A DNA stretch of 64,000 nt, from positions 872,880 through 936,879 of the forward strand of contig JALVSY010000007.1 of NCBI GenBank assembly GCA_027036135.1. Reading direction: 5' to 3'. Under the pieces are notes generated by a model. The model had not been told where the DNA came from, did no database searches, and was given only the letters and a program-made list of their open reading frames with translations. How positions within the stretch are numbered: the stretch's first letter is position 1; every line of letters begins with the position of its first letter. The stretch is from Pyrodictiaceae archaeon (GTDB lineage: Archaea; Thermoproteota; Thermoprotei_A; Sulfolobales; Pyrodictiaceae). Both the position numbers and the translations under genes were made by a program. Of the stretch, positions 1 through 8,478 are shown one piece after another.

Positions 1-1
1 A

Positions 2-322
2 AAGCTCTCCTCGCCCCATATACCAGGCGAGGCGCTTCATGGCCACGACTACCGGGTCAAGGTCTGTATTGAGGGCGAGCTAGGCGAGGACAACAAGGTT
101 GTAGATCACTTAGAACTCCTGGTGCAACTAGATGATTGCCTTAAAGAGATAAATTATCGTTACCTCAACGAGGTCCTAGGGACGCAAAACCCTACAGCCG
201 AGCTCCTTGCAAAGAGGATAGCCGAGTGTATATCGAGCAAGAATATCTTGAGAGGCAATAAGGTAGTACTTGTGGAGGCGTGCACTGCTTCCGAGCTATG
301 CTCCTATTATAAGCCCCCGTAA
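2..322 (+). CDS. 6-pyruvoyltetrahydropterin synthase / QueD-family protein, C-terminal part
   Basis: The reading frame is open from the window edge, so the start lies upstream. The visible 106 residues contain a HGHDY segment (zinc-binding histidines of the PTPS/QueD fold), a VVDHLELL stretch and the NPTAE motif typical of the family. In archaea these enzymes act in queuosine/archaeosine precursor (preQ0) or pterin synthesis. The sequence does not decide between QueD and a pterin enzyme. It matters here because the integrated element downstream carries preQ0-using transglycosylase-like genes that would need a host supply of the base. Confidence 0.8.
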   Translation, partial: KLSSPHIPGEALHGHDYRVKVCIEGELGEDNKVVDHLELLVQLDDCLKEINYRYLNEVLGTQNPTAELLAKRIAECISSKNILRGNKVVLVEACTASELCSYYKPP

Positions 323-387
323 GCGTGTAGCAGCATTATATGTGATAAAGGGTAGCTTGGGTAATAGCTTTACTCTCGGGGAACATC

Positions 388-1218
388 TTGGAGAGCAGGG
401 TGAGCATAGAGCGATTATCGACGGGAGTAGAGGGGTTTGACAAGCTCATACAGGGAGGGATTCCCCGTGGATTCTTTGTAGCAGTAGTAGGGGAACCTGG
501 CACAGGTAAGACTATTTTCTCGATACACTTTATAGCTGAGGGTATACGTGTAGGTGATAAGAATATCTATGTAACGACAGAGGAGTCCAAGGAGAGTATA
601 ATAAAACAAGCAGCTATGTTTGGCTTTGACTTTGAGCGGGCAATTAGGGAAGGCAAGCTAGTAATAATCGATGCCCTGATGGGGTATAGGGATGATCCAT
701 GGAGTTTAGTAGAGCTAGACGTTGATCACTTAGTCAATAAGATTATTGAGGCAAAGAAGTACCTGGGATATGGGAGAGCAAGACTAGTCATAGACTCTAT
801 GTCAGCTTTCTGGCTCGATAAGCCAGCTATGGCAAGGCGCTACAGTTACTATGTGAAACGGGTCCTCTATAGATGGGACTTCACAGCACTGCTCACAAGT
901 CAGTACGCGGTGACAACAAGTCTTGGCTTCGGGTTCGGAATAGAACACGTAGCTGATGGAATTATAAGGTTTAGGAAAGGCATCGTTAGAGGAGAGCTAA
1001 GAAGGTACGTCATAATAGAGAAGATGAGGCAGACAGAGCATAGTCTAAGGATGCACGAAATAGAGATAATAAATGGCCGAGGGATGAGAATTAAGGCGCC
1101 AACTGCTTACCGCAAGGAGGATACAGTTCTTCCGACAAGTGTTGCTGCACGAATGCTTGCAGCAGAGCTAAGAAAGCTCCTAGAGATACCGGAGACAGAG
1201 CATGACGAGGAAAACTGA
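388..1218 (+). CDS. KaiC/RadA-like RecA-superfamily ATPase
   Basis: The 276-residue protein has a single KaiC domain. It opens with the RLSTGVEGFDKLIQGGIPRG signature, followed by Walker A GEPGTGKT near residue 37, an 'YVTTEESKES' element and a Walker B region (RLVIDSMSAFW near residue 133). Single-domain KaiC-like proteins are abundant in Crenarchaeota, where they act as soluble ATPases, some linked to motility or stress signalling; the substrate here is unknown. The start is TTG. The gene is followed after about 50 bases by a co-directional hypothetical gene that may be cotranscribed. Confidence 0.85.
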   Translation: MESRVSIERLSTGVEGFDKLIQGGIPRGFFVAVVGEPGTGKTIFSIHFIAEGIRVGDKNIYVTTEESKESIIKQAAMFGFDFERAIREGKLVIIDALMGYRDDPWSLVELDVDHLVNKIIEAKKYLGYGRARLVIDSMSAFWLDKPAMARRYSYYVKRVLYRWDFTALLTSQYAVTTSLGFGFGIEHVADGIIRFRKGIVRGELRRYVIIEKMRQTEHSLRMHEIEIINGRGMRIKAPTAYRKEDTVLPTSVAARMLAAELRKLLEIPETEHDEEN

Positions 1219-1270
1219 GGATACTTTCTAAAGCCTATCCAGGCCGCATCAGCCCCTGGGAGCGACAGGA

Positions 1271-1711
1271 TTGCGGCGCCAAGCAACGCTCTATGTAAGA
1301 TGGGGGAAAGGAGGACTAGAACTAGAGCCGAGCACTCAAACATTGATTATTAGGGCAAAGAACTATGAAATCATGCTTGAGCCCCGCTCTATATTAATTA
1401 GCGGCAAATACAGTGGGAAGAGAGAAATAGAGCATATAAATAGGAAAACAATATTCATAGATTTCGCCGAGAAGGTTGAGCCCCTTAATCCCCCGAGAAT
1501 AGACATATCGGCGCGTAACTATGTTGGCAACTTCGAGGTCATCTATACCGATCTAGGGTTCGAACACTATCTAACAATAATAACGCCGGCAGAGCACCTA
1601 TACGATTATGCTGTTCTAACAACAGAGGAGTTCATGGTATATATGCAGGCTAAACGCCAAGTCTTCTACGAAGAAGAGCCTTTTGAGAAAATAATACTCT
1701 ACATAAAGTAA
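1271..1711 (+). CDS. hypothetical protein
   Basis: A 146-residue protein with a TTG start, 52 bases after the KaiC-like gene on the same strand. I do not recognise a domain. It is rich in beta-strand-like alternating segments (for example TLYVRWGKGGLELEP and RTKNYEIMLEPRSILISG-type stretches) and has no membrane segment or metal motif. Codon use resembles the neighbouring chromosomal genes. It may be the second gene of the KaiC operon. Confidence 0.6.
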   Translation: MRRQATLYVRWGKGGLELEPSTQTLIIRAKNYEIMLEPRSILISGKYSGKREIEHINRKTIFIDFAEKVEPLNPPRIDISARNYVGNFEVIYTDLGFEHYLTIITPAEHLYDYAVLTTEEFMVYMQAKRQVFYEEEPFEKIILYIK

Positions 1712-2036
1712 GACGCATCAAGGGGACTAGCGCGCTATGGTTTTCCTCGCTCCTGTATTCTCCTCTCTATGTAGTTCAGGGTAGCACCTATTAGGTCCAA
1801 AGAAGAGGGTCACGTAAGAAAACACTCATCCACTATTGTTACCCGCGTATAGCAATCGGTTAGGATACCCGCTTAGGTGCTATGGCTCTCTCATTGTCAC
1901 CGAACCGACAAGTGGAATAGAAAATTCTACCTAAGACTAATCTAGTAATATCAGAGTATACTAGGACTCGGGTCTTCTCTTTCTATGAATCCAGATTAGA
2001 GTAGGGTGGTACAAATATAGTGTTTAGGGGTCAGCA
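1712..2036. other. 325-bp intergenic region upstream of nrdJ
   Basis: No credible gene. A 9-bp inverted pair TAGCACCTA / TAGGTGCTA lies near 1785 and 1876, roughly 85 bases apart. The A/T-rich stretch ACAAATATAG (2011-2020) just before the GTG start of nrdJ could be part of its promoter. No known riboswitch fold is evident. Confidence 0.4.
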
Positions 2037-5006
2037 GTGAGTACAAGGACTGACTACCAGCAATTAGAGCTTATAAAGAAGAGCCTCTTCGAGCCTAGCG
2101 CTGAGGACGAGGCTAAGAGGCTGCTTCTCCGCGAGATCTACGAAGTAGTGGTAAAGGCTTATCGGGAAAGGGCTCCTAACGATGGCTTATTGGCTCCGCT
2201 ACCTGACTGTGTCCGGAAGGCGTTGGAGACTGGTATGCCTTGTAGCGAGGACATGGGGTTTACCTATAACGCGATACGCGTACTGATGGCTAGGTATCTT
2301 ACCAGGGACGAGTATGGCCGCTACCTCGAGACTCCTAGCATGGTTATGCGGCGTGTGGCAGAGGGGTTCCGGGAGAGGGTTGACAGGGAGCAGTTGTATA
2401 GGATACTGATAGAGCGGCGCTTCGTGTTCAACTCACCTACGCTGTTCAACATGTATTGTGACGGAGCCCGGGGCACGCTAAGTGCTTGCTACGTTACCCC
2501 TGTCTACGATGATATGCGTGCCATAATGGATGCTGCTACGGTGCAGGCCCTGACCTTTAAGTGGGGTGGTGGCCAGGGCTTCAGCTTCAGCGAGCTAAGG
2601 CCACGCTGGGACATCGTCCGCGGCACCAGCGGCTACGCCTCCGGGCCCCTGAGCTTCATGCGCATCTTCGATACAGTGACCGAGATGGTGAAGCAGGGTG
2701 GTAAGCGCCGAGGAGCCAACATGGGGATAATGCACGCGTGGCACCCCGACATCTACAACCCCTGGTTCAACCCCTGGCACGCCCTGAGAAACACGTTGCC
2801 GCCCCAGCTACAAGCCCTCATAGACTCCGTGAAGCGATTAATCGAGTTCCTCGAGAAAGAGGGCTACGAGGTTGACCCAGCGTTTAAGGAGATGGTTGAG
2901 AAGCTTAGCGAGCCCGGGCCCAGCACGGTTGAGGACGCTGGCTTCATACAGGCCAAGGAGCCCCCGCTACAGGATGCCAACCTCACCAACTTCAACATAA
3001 GCGTCGGCGCCAACGACGCCTTCATGGAGGCTGTGCTAAGGGGCGAGGACTGGTGGATGGTTAACCCCCGGTTCAGCCGGGACCCCGGGACAGGTGTCTA
3101 TCGGCTACACCACACAGTCTCCCGGGCCACGGGTCTGGGCCGCCTAGGCGAGCTAATCGAGAAGCACCCCTGGCTCCTAGGGAGCCCCTACCTCAACATC
3201 TACGAAGACCTACTAAGCGAGGCCAAGGCCAAGGCACTAGAGGAGGCCAAGCGGGCCGGGTACACACCCGACCAGAAGAACCCCTACACGTGGCACATCC
3301 CCGCCCGAGAACTATGGGATAGGATAGTTGAGAACGCCTGGGCAGGCGGCGACCCTGGGCTCTTCTTCCCAGACAATCACAACAAGTGGAACCCCACCCC
3401 ATGGCTAGGAGCAGTCTACGGAACCAACCCATGCGGTGAACAGCCTCTCTACCCCTTTGAGTCATGCAACCTAGGCTCCATGAGCCTAGAGAAGTATGTG
3501 AGTAATGGAAGGTTTGATGTAGACAAGTTTATGCATGATGTACAAGTAGTCGTTGACGCGATGGACGCCGTTATTGATTATAACAGGCACCCCGACGAGA
3601 GACAAGTCAAGGCCAACAAGTTTACCCGGAAAATCGGCCTAGGCGTGATGGGGCTCGCGGATGCATTGGCCAAGCTCGGCTACCCCTATGACAGCGACGA
3701 GGCAGTCGCGTTCACGCTGATAGTCATGGCCGCCCTGGAGGTGTTTAGCTGGAAGAGGAGCTGGGAGCTCGGGGCCAAGCTCGGCCACGCCCCCGCCTAT
3801 GAGTGTAAGAGATACGACTGGCGGAACATGAAGTGCATGGAGAAGGGCGACCCCGAGGAACTCGTAGAGCTGCACACACCCGCTCTAGTCAAGGCAGCTA
3901 GGGTCATGAGCATAGAGGGTGATTGGGTCAAGATCAAGTACCACGATGTTGAGTTGCCCAGCGACGTGGCTAGGCACGTTGTCGGCGAGGCCAGAGAGAG
4001 GGTGGAGAACAGAGGTACCGTGAGGCTCGTCCCCGCGAGCGTCCTGGAGAAGGTCGCTAGGGGGGTCTTCGGGGTCACAAGGGAGGATTACTGGAAAGCC
4101 CTACAGATGAGCCCAGTAATGGTTGCTAATAGCCCGCGACACCTACTAGCACTAGCAATCTACAACCCTGAAGCCGCCTGGGAGCTACTCAAGACCTATG
4201 GTAGGCTGCTGGGGGCCAGGGCTCCCCGGAACACCGTTATGACCACCGTGGCCCCGACCGGCACCATAAGCATCATTGCCGGGACTAGTAGCGGTATCGA
4301 GCCCTACTTCGCCCTCGTCTACAAGAGAAAAGTGACTGTGGGAGAGTTCCTGGAGGTAGTGAGGCCGTTCCGCTCAAAGCTACTAGAGGCGGCCAGGAAG
4401 CACAACGTGCCAGAGCACGTGGTAGAGAGGATATACGAGATAATAAGCAGGCACAAGGGCTCGCTGCGCTGGGCTCTGGAAGAGGTACGGGACTACCTGC
4501 TACAAGAGGGGTTCCAGAACGGCTTCTTAGCAGAGATAGAGCGCCTAGCCAAACTCTTCCCGATGAGCATGGACTTCGACGTATGGTACCACCTAGCCCA
4601 CCAGATAGCGGCACAACTCTACGTAGACCAGGCAATCAGCAAGACCGTGAACCTCAGAAAGGAGGCAAGCAAGGACGAGGTATACACAGCCTACCTAGTC
4701 GCGTGGCTAGGAGGCCTCAAAGGAGTAACAGTGTACAGGGACGAAAGCAAAGGAGTACAAGTAATATACTTCGGAGGAGAACAGAAAGCAATACCAAGCA
4801 TACCCGTAAGAAAAAAGAAGCATGTAGAGAAAAAAGCAAAAAGAAAGATGAGAATGATACACCTAAAGAAGAGAATGAAGCTCTCAGAACTAGAGATGGA
4901 TGAAAAAGCGAGCGAGCTATTCGAAGCAAAAGTCGTTGAAACGGCTAGCGGAGAAGTTGTCGTAGAGCTAACAGAGAATAGCACATGTAAGACATGCGAG
5001 ATCTAA
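2037..5006 (+). CDS. nrdJ: adenosylcobalamin-dependent (class II) ribonucleotide reductase
   Basis: The 989-residue protein reduces ribonucleotides to deoxyribonucleotides using coenzyme B12. Landmarks are SACYVTPVYDD (first redox cysteine) near residue 145, NFNISV near 325, the radical-site NPCGEQPLYPFESCNLGS near 463-480, APTGTISIIAGTSSGIEP near 740, and the C-terminal CKTC shuttle cysteines five residues from the end. A very lysine-rich linker (about residues 918-945) precedes the tail. There is no obvious N-terminal ATP-cone. The start is GTG after AGGGGTC. It is followed by thyX on the same strand, so the pair supplies deoxynucleotides. Confidence 0.95.
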   Translation: MSTRTDYQQLELIKKSLFEPSAEDEAKRLLLREIYEVVVKAYRERAPNDGLLAPLPDCVRKALETGMPCSEDMGFTYNAIRVLMARYLTRDEYGRYLETPSMVMRRVAEGFRERVDREQLYRILIERRFVFNSPTLFNMYCDGARGTLSACYVTPVYDDMRAIMDAATVQALTFKWGGGQGFSFSELRPRWDIVRGTSGYASGPLSFMRIFDTVTEMVKQGGKRRGANMGIMHAWHPDIYNPWFNPWHALRNTLPPQLQALIDSVKRLIEFLEKEGYEVDPAFKEMVEKLSEPGPSTVEDAGFIQAKEPPLQDANLTNFNISVGANDAFMEAVLRGEDWWMVNPRFSRDPGTGVYRLHHTVSRATGLGRLGELIEKHPWLLGSPYLNIYEDLLSEAKAKALEEAKRAGYTPDQKNPYTWHIPARELWDRIVENAWAGGDPGLFFPDNHNKWNPTPWLGAVYGTNPCGEQPLYPFESCNLGSMSLEKYVSNGRFDVDKFMHDVQVVVDAMDAVIDYNRHPDERQVKANKFTRKIGLGVMGLADALAKLGYPYDSDEAVAFTLIVMAALEVFSWKRSWELGAKLGHAPAYECKRYDWRNMKCMEKGDPEELVELHTPALVKAARVMSIEGDWVKIKYHDVELPSDVARHVVGEARERVENRGTVRLVPASVLEKVARGVFGVTREDYWKALQMSPVMVANSPRHLLALAIYNPEAAWELLKTYGRLLGARAPRNTVMTTVAPTGTISIIAGTSSGIEPYFALVYKRKVTVGEFLEVVRPFRSKLLEAARKHNVPEHVVERIYEIISRHKGSLRWALEEVRDYLLQEGFQNGFLAEIERLAKLFPMSMDFDVWYHLAHQIAAQLYVDQAISKTVNLRKEASKDEVYTAYLVAWLGGLKGVTVYRDESKGVQVIYFGGEQKAIPSIPVRKKKHVEKKAKRKMRMIHLKKRMKLSELEMDEKASELFEAKVVETASGEVVVELTENSTCKTCEI

Positions 5007-5108
5007 AGGATTTATTCATAACCTTAACTTGTTTCACTCAATAATACTTACTCCTCTACCTTATCCCAAGGGTTTTTGGCTCCATCCTCCCCGTTAGGAG
5101 ACGTCTTT

Positions 5109-5960
5109 ATGCGAACCAGTAGTGATGCGGTTATTCTACTTAACGTTTATGGTTGGCCCCGCATGGTTGTTGTCGCTGTCAAGGTCAGCCAGGGCAAGAC
5201 GTTCCTTAAGTCTGTGGAGCACTATGCCAGAGAGTACCCGTTCTGGGACGCTGTTGCATGGGCCGTACTGGCTGTTGACACTCCTTGCCTGGAGAGGCAG
5301 GGGTATGAGAGCGTACTGGAACATGTAGTTATCCAGTTCGTTGCCCGCTGCAGCAGGATATGCACACATGAGCTGGTTAGGCACCGCTTGGCGAGCTATG
5401 CGCAGACCAGTACCCGTGTGCTCGGGCTAGAGGGCTTCCGGCCAGATGACCGCGGCGCTGGTAGCCTCTACCCCCTAGTGGCCCGGGCCGCTGAGGGCGA
5501 CACGGAGGCTCTTCAAGTACTCTGCGTGATACCGGAGACTCACCGGGACAACGTCATCAGCGCGTGCAGAGAGTACATGAGGCGCGTAGTAGAGGCCCAG
5601 GGCAAGGGCATAGACCAGGGGCTCCGCTACGCCCAGCCCGACGCCCTAGCTGCACACATACTCGTCACGACAAACCTGCGCGAATACCTCCACATGGCCG
5701 CGATGAGGCTTCATCCCCACGCCCACTGGGAGATACGGCGACTCTTCGAAGAAACAGCCTATAAGCTGTGGATAGAACACCGTGTTCCAGTCCACCTAAT
5801 GCTGCTCCTCAAAAGACCGGGGCTCGCAAAAGTACGCAACGACCTAGTCGCCGCGGCTCTTGAAGAGCTTCAAACAATAACATCAAGAATTGAAGATATT
5901 CATGCCAAAAAACTCGAAGCATTAGCTAAGAGCATCCTCCATAATCAAGCGACGGCATAG
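5109..5960 (+). CDS. thyX: FAD-dependent thymidylate synthase ThyX
   Basis: It methylates dUMP to dTMP with FAD and methylenetetrahydrofolate. The ThyX signature RHRxxSxxxxSxR is present as RHRLASYAQTSTR, preceded by the GYESVLEHVVIQF element; HAHWEIRRLFEE lies near the C-terminus. I chose ATG 5109 because GGAG lies eight bases upstream. A TTG at 5076 would add 11 residues, and ATG 5163 would start directly at the conserved core. It lies about 100 bases downstream of nrdJ and is co-directional, a functional pairing for DNA precursor synthesis. Confidence 0.9.
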   Translation: MRTSSDAVILLNVYGWPRMVVVAVKVSQGKTFLKSVEHYAREYPFWDAVAWAVLAVDTPCLERQGYESVLEHVVIQFVARCSRICTHELVRHRLASYAQTSTRVLGLEGFRPDDRGAGSLYPLVARAAEGDTEALQVLCVIPETHRDNVISACREYMRRVVEAQGKGIDQGLRYAQPDALAAHILVTTNLREYLHMAAMRLHPHAHWEIRRLFEETAYKLWIEHRVPVHLMLLLKRPGLAKVRNDLVAAALEELQTITSRIEDIHAKKLEALAKSILHNQATA

Positions 5961-5984
5961 TATGTCTTAACGGGAATAACCTAG

Positions 5985-6197
5985 TTATTTTTGTTGTTTC
6001 AGTGCAGCAAGTATAGATGAGCGAAACTCTTCTAGCGTCATTTCTTCTCGGTGCTTTGGTAATTTTATTAGCAGTACCTTGTTTCCAGAAAGCGCTCTGA
6101 TCTCATCATGATCCTTAAACCGGTATACATCTATTTGTTTTAACTTGAGCTCCTCTAACACCCTTTTGTAGGGCGTGAATTTTCTCCCGGTTGGCAT
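5985..6197 (-). CDS. small hypothetical protein
   Basis: A 70-residue basic protein with no recognisable domain, convergent with thyX. A minus-strand TATA-like CCTTAAAAGC near 6238-6247 lies about 40 bases upstream of the ATG, which supports real expression. The composition is lysine-rich, with predicted alternating helix and strand. Confidence 0.55.
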   Translation of the reverse strand: MPTGRKFTPYKRVLEELKLKQIDVYRFKDHDEIRALSGNKVLLIKLPKHREEMTLEEFRSSILAALKQQK

Positions 6198-6361
6198 ACC
6201 TTGCTCCCGGGGAGATGCGAATCGTGTGTGGGTAGCTTTTAAGGCCTCCTCGCCTCATTAGCTATAATCAATATTGTAATCACGTGTTTATCTATGTTTT
6301 GCTGTGTGCCGAGAAAAAGATATAAATTATAGTAGACGTTCTCACATAAAACGAGCAAATA

Positions 6362-6373
6362 TGATATAAAAGC
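6362..6373 (+). promoter_or_regulatory. TATA box of the vapB-vapC pair
   Basis: GATATAAAAGCG lies about 22-30 bases before the ATG at 6394, consistent with a very short leader. A second TATA-like stretch lies about 50 bases upstream, near 6318. Confidence 0.55.
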
Positions 6374-6393
6374 GATATGAGTGGTGAATCTCT

Positions 6394-6615
6394 ATGAGTG
6401 TAGCTTCAGCGATTTATGTACGTGTGCCACGTGATCTTCTACAAGAGTTCGATAAGGCAGCCCAGCTTCATGGTCTTTCCCGTAGCGAGGCCATTAGAGA
6501 AGCTATGAAGCTCTACATAAGATTCGCTAAGGCACCTGAAGTTAAGAAGCTTCGTGGAATTGCAGAGGCTAACGTGAACCCCGAGGATATAGACAAGTTT
6601 GTTCTACCTGGCTAA
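6394..6615 (+). CDS. ribbon-helix-helix antitoxin (VapB/CopG type)
   Basis: This 73-residue protein has the RHH pattern: a short N-terminal strand (IYVRVPRDLLQEF) followed by GLSRSEAIREAMKLYIR. It is followed after 25 bases by a PIN-domain gene, the standard VapBC order. The antitoxin is expected to bind the toxin through its C-terminus and repress the shared promoter. The motif SRSEAIREA also occurs in the element RHH protein at 17651. Confidence 0.85.
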   Translation: MSVASAIYVRVPRDLLQEFDKAAQLHGLSRSEAIREAMKLYIRFAKAPEVKKLRGIAEANVNPEDIDKFVLPG

Positions 6616-6640
6616 TCACGTATAAGAGGGGTGATCATGA

Positions 6641-7135
6641 ATGGCTGTAAATACATTACTAGTTGACTCCACAGTTCTCATTCGCTTAGTACTAGGCAAA
6701 GAGGGAGCCGATTTCGCTATTAACATCTTTAGTAGAGCAGAGGAGGGCGTTGAAGACATAGTTATACCGAGTACAGCGCTAGTAGAAGCCCTATCCAAGA
6801 CAGCTGTAGCGGCTGCTAACGGAGTAGTAGGGGGTGACGTTAAGGCCGGTATAGAGGCTCTCTATACCAATATAAATGCTCGCGAAAAGGCCGTAGAAGC
6901 CATAGAGAAGCTATCATCCTATCTCATGTTCCTACACAAGACAGGGAGAATAACGATATACAATGTAAGCGCCGATGATATAGAGAAGGCCGTTGAGCTC
7001 ATGAGAAGGAATAACTTAAATTTATCAGATGCAATAACACTAGCCGTTGCCGAGCGACTAAGAATACAGAAAATCGCGACGTTCAGCAAGAAGCTAAGAC
7101 AAGTCACTGGCTATACCTTCCTCCCATCAGCGTAA
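6641..7135 (+). CDS. PIN-domain toxin (VapC type)
   Basis: A 164-residue PIN-domain ribonuclease, downstream partner of the RHH antitoxin. The N-terminal acidic residue is in LLVDSTVLIRL, a second in STALVEAL, and a third in NLSDAITLAVAERL. The usual aspartate of the late 'ATFD' motif is replaced by serine (IATFSKKLR), so one acidic position of the quartet may be missing or supplied elsewhere. The start ATG follows GGGGTGAT. Confidence 0.85.
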   Translation: MAVNTLLVDSTVLIRLVLGKEGADFAINIFSRAEEGVEDIVIPSTALVEALSKTAVAAANGVVGGDVKAGIEALYTNINAREKAVEAIEKLSSYLMFLHKTGRITIYNVSADDIEKAVELMRRNNLNLSDAITLAVAERLRIQKIATFSKKLRQVTGYTFLPSA

Positions 7136-7167
7136 CAGAGATTTGCATAAATAATAGCATCTATTCC

Positions 7168-8478
7168 TTATTTTTGCACTATCATATCAATCCCTAATTC
7201 CTGGAGCCTCTCAGGACCAAAGGGTATGAGACCTATTACCTTGTCCGCGTCAAGGAGTAGAAGCCTTCTTCGCCTTGCCAATGAGGCGCTGAGTATAAGA
7301 AAGCAGGACGCTGGGTCAAGACCACTACACGTATATTGATTCCTAGCCAGCCTAGCGACAGGCTTAATTACTCGCACTCGTTCATCTCCTTCTAGATATA
7401 TTTCTGCTCCCAGCTCGGCCCCAACTCTCTCTAATGTCTTGGAAACCAGGCCTTCAAGTAAACTAGGCGCTATTCCGGCAATACCGCTGCCACCGACTAT
7501 GCTTGCCTGTGCTGCCAGAGGGGCAATAAGCTCTGGGATATTATCCACGGTGTATACAAAGTTTCTAGGAGCAGAGTATGATAGAAGGAATTGCTCATCA
7601 CGCTGCTCGATATCATAACCTATTATACCTAGTAGGTAGAGGAGTTCCTCCCTCTCCTTCTGTCCAAAGCTCTTCACATCTAGGGCTATCTCGGCTCTTC
7701 CGCAGAGACTTGCATACATAGCTATGCTAAGGGTTTCCGCTACTCCAGAACGGGGCTTTAGCTCCCCTATTCCCGTATCGCTTATCTTTTCTACTCTGAT
7801 TAAACCATTAGCTTGTTCTACGTCGTATCCAAGCTTACTAATAATATCTATTGCTGCGTCAAGCCTGCTCAGAGCATAGAGGCTTGGCAGAAGTACTCTG
7901 ATAGTAACTGATTCGGAGACACTGATAAGTGCTAGTAACGCTGAGGCAACAAGTGTAGCATTCCTTGCGCCTAATCTGAGAATACGGGGCGGTGGAGCTG
8001 CTAATTTCTCGACAACAAGGTATCTTTGCGCAGAGCCTCCACCCCAGATACGTGCACCTAGCGATGCTATGACTTCCCTAAACTCACGAGTGTTGAGGGA
8101 AAGAAGGTATTCTGAGCCAGTCGCTCTTAGTATTAACTGTGATCGGGGAGGTGCTTGTACAGCGAAGAAGGCTGCTGCAAGCTCGGCTACGAGTAATCCA
8201 CAGCCAAGGTTAAGGCGATGAGTAAGAGGCCTAAACGGGGTATTCTCTTTTTTCACGAGCAGTTTTTCCGACGATAGCTTCTCGGTGCGGTAGCCGAGGG
8301 AAGTCAGCAAAGCGATAGCCTCTCTTATGCATGTATTCCTCGTATCTATGGGGGCTATCTCTGCTTCTCCCTGGGTAGCAGCCGCGAAGATAGCTACCAG
8401 GCTGCTCCATAGCGAGGGAAGGGGCTCTAACTCGCCGCTGGGCTCTAGGCATTCCCTAACATAGAGCTTCACGGGCAT
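7168..8478 (-). CDS. EPSP synthase-fold (EPT/AroA-like) protein, probably catalytically degenerate
   Basis: About 436 residues with two halves of the inside-out barrel found in EPSP synthase and MurA. RLNLGCGLLVAELAAAFFA resembles the AroA GNAGT region, and NIPELIAPLAAQASIVGG with a following LVSKTLERVGAELGAEI resembles the AroA D-x-x-P and KESDR regions. The catalytic Lys/Arg/Glu/Asp positions look replaced (no KSxSNR, no KESDR). I chose ATG 8478 because it overlaps the stop of the upstream glycosyltransferase gene (TGATG), implying translational coupling. Function is unknown; it is unlikely to be a normal shikimate-pathway AroA. Confidence 0.65.
   Translation of the reverse strand: MPVKLYVRECLEPSGELEPLPSLWSSLVAIFAAATQGEAEIAPIDTRNTCIREAIALLTSLGYRTEKLSSEKLLVKKENTPFRPLTHRLNLGCGLLVAELAAAFFAVQAPPRSQLILRATGSEYLLSLNTREFREVIASLGARIWGGGSAQRYLVVEKLAAPPPRILRLGARNATLVASALLALISVSESVTIRVLLPSLYALSRLDAAIDIISKLGYDVEQANGLIRVEKISDTGIGELKPRSGVAETLSIAMYASLCGRAEIALDVKSFGQKEREELLYLLGIIGYDIEQRDEQFLLSYSAPRNFVYTVDNIPELIAPLAAQASIVGGSGIAGIAPSLLEGLVSKTLERVGAELGAEIYLEGDERVRVIKPVARLARNQYTCSGLDPASCFLILSASLARRRRLLLLDADKVIGLIPFGPERLQELGIDMIVQK

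Noticed and set aside
1712-2036. Cobalamin riboswitch upstream of the B12-dependent ribonucleotide reductase
   Set aside because: No B12-box-like sequence or expected multi-stem fold is apparent; only a short inverted pair is seen.
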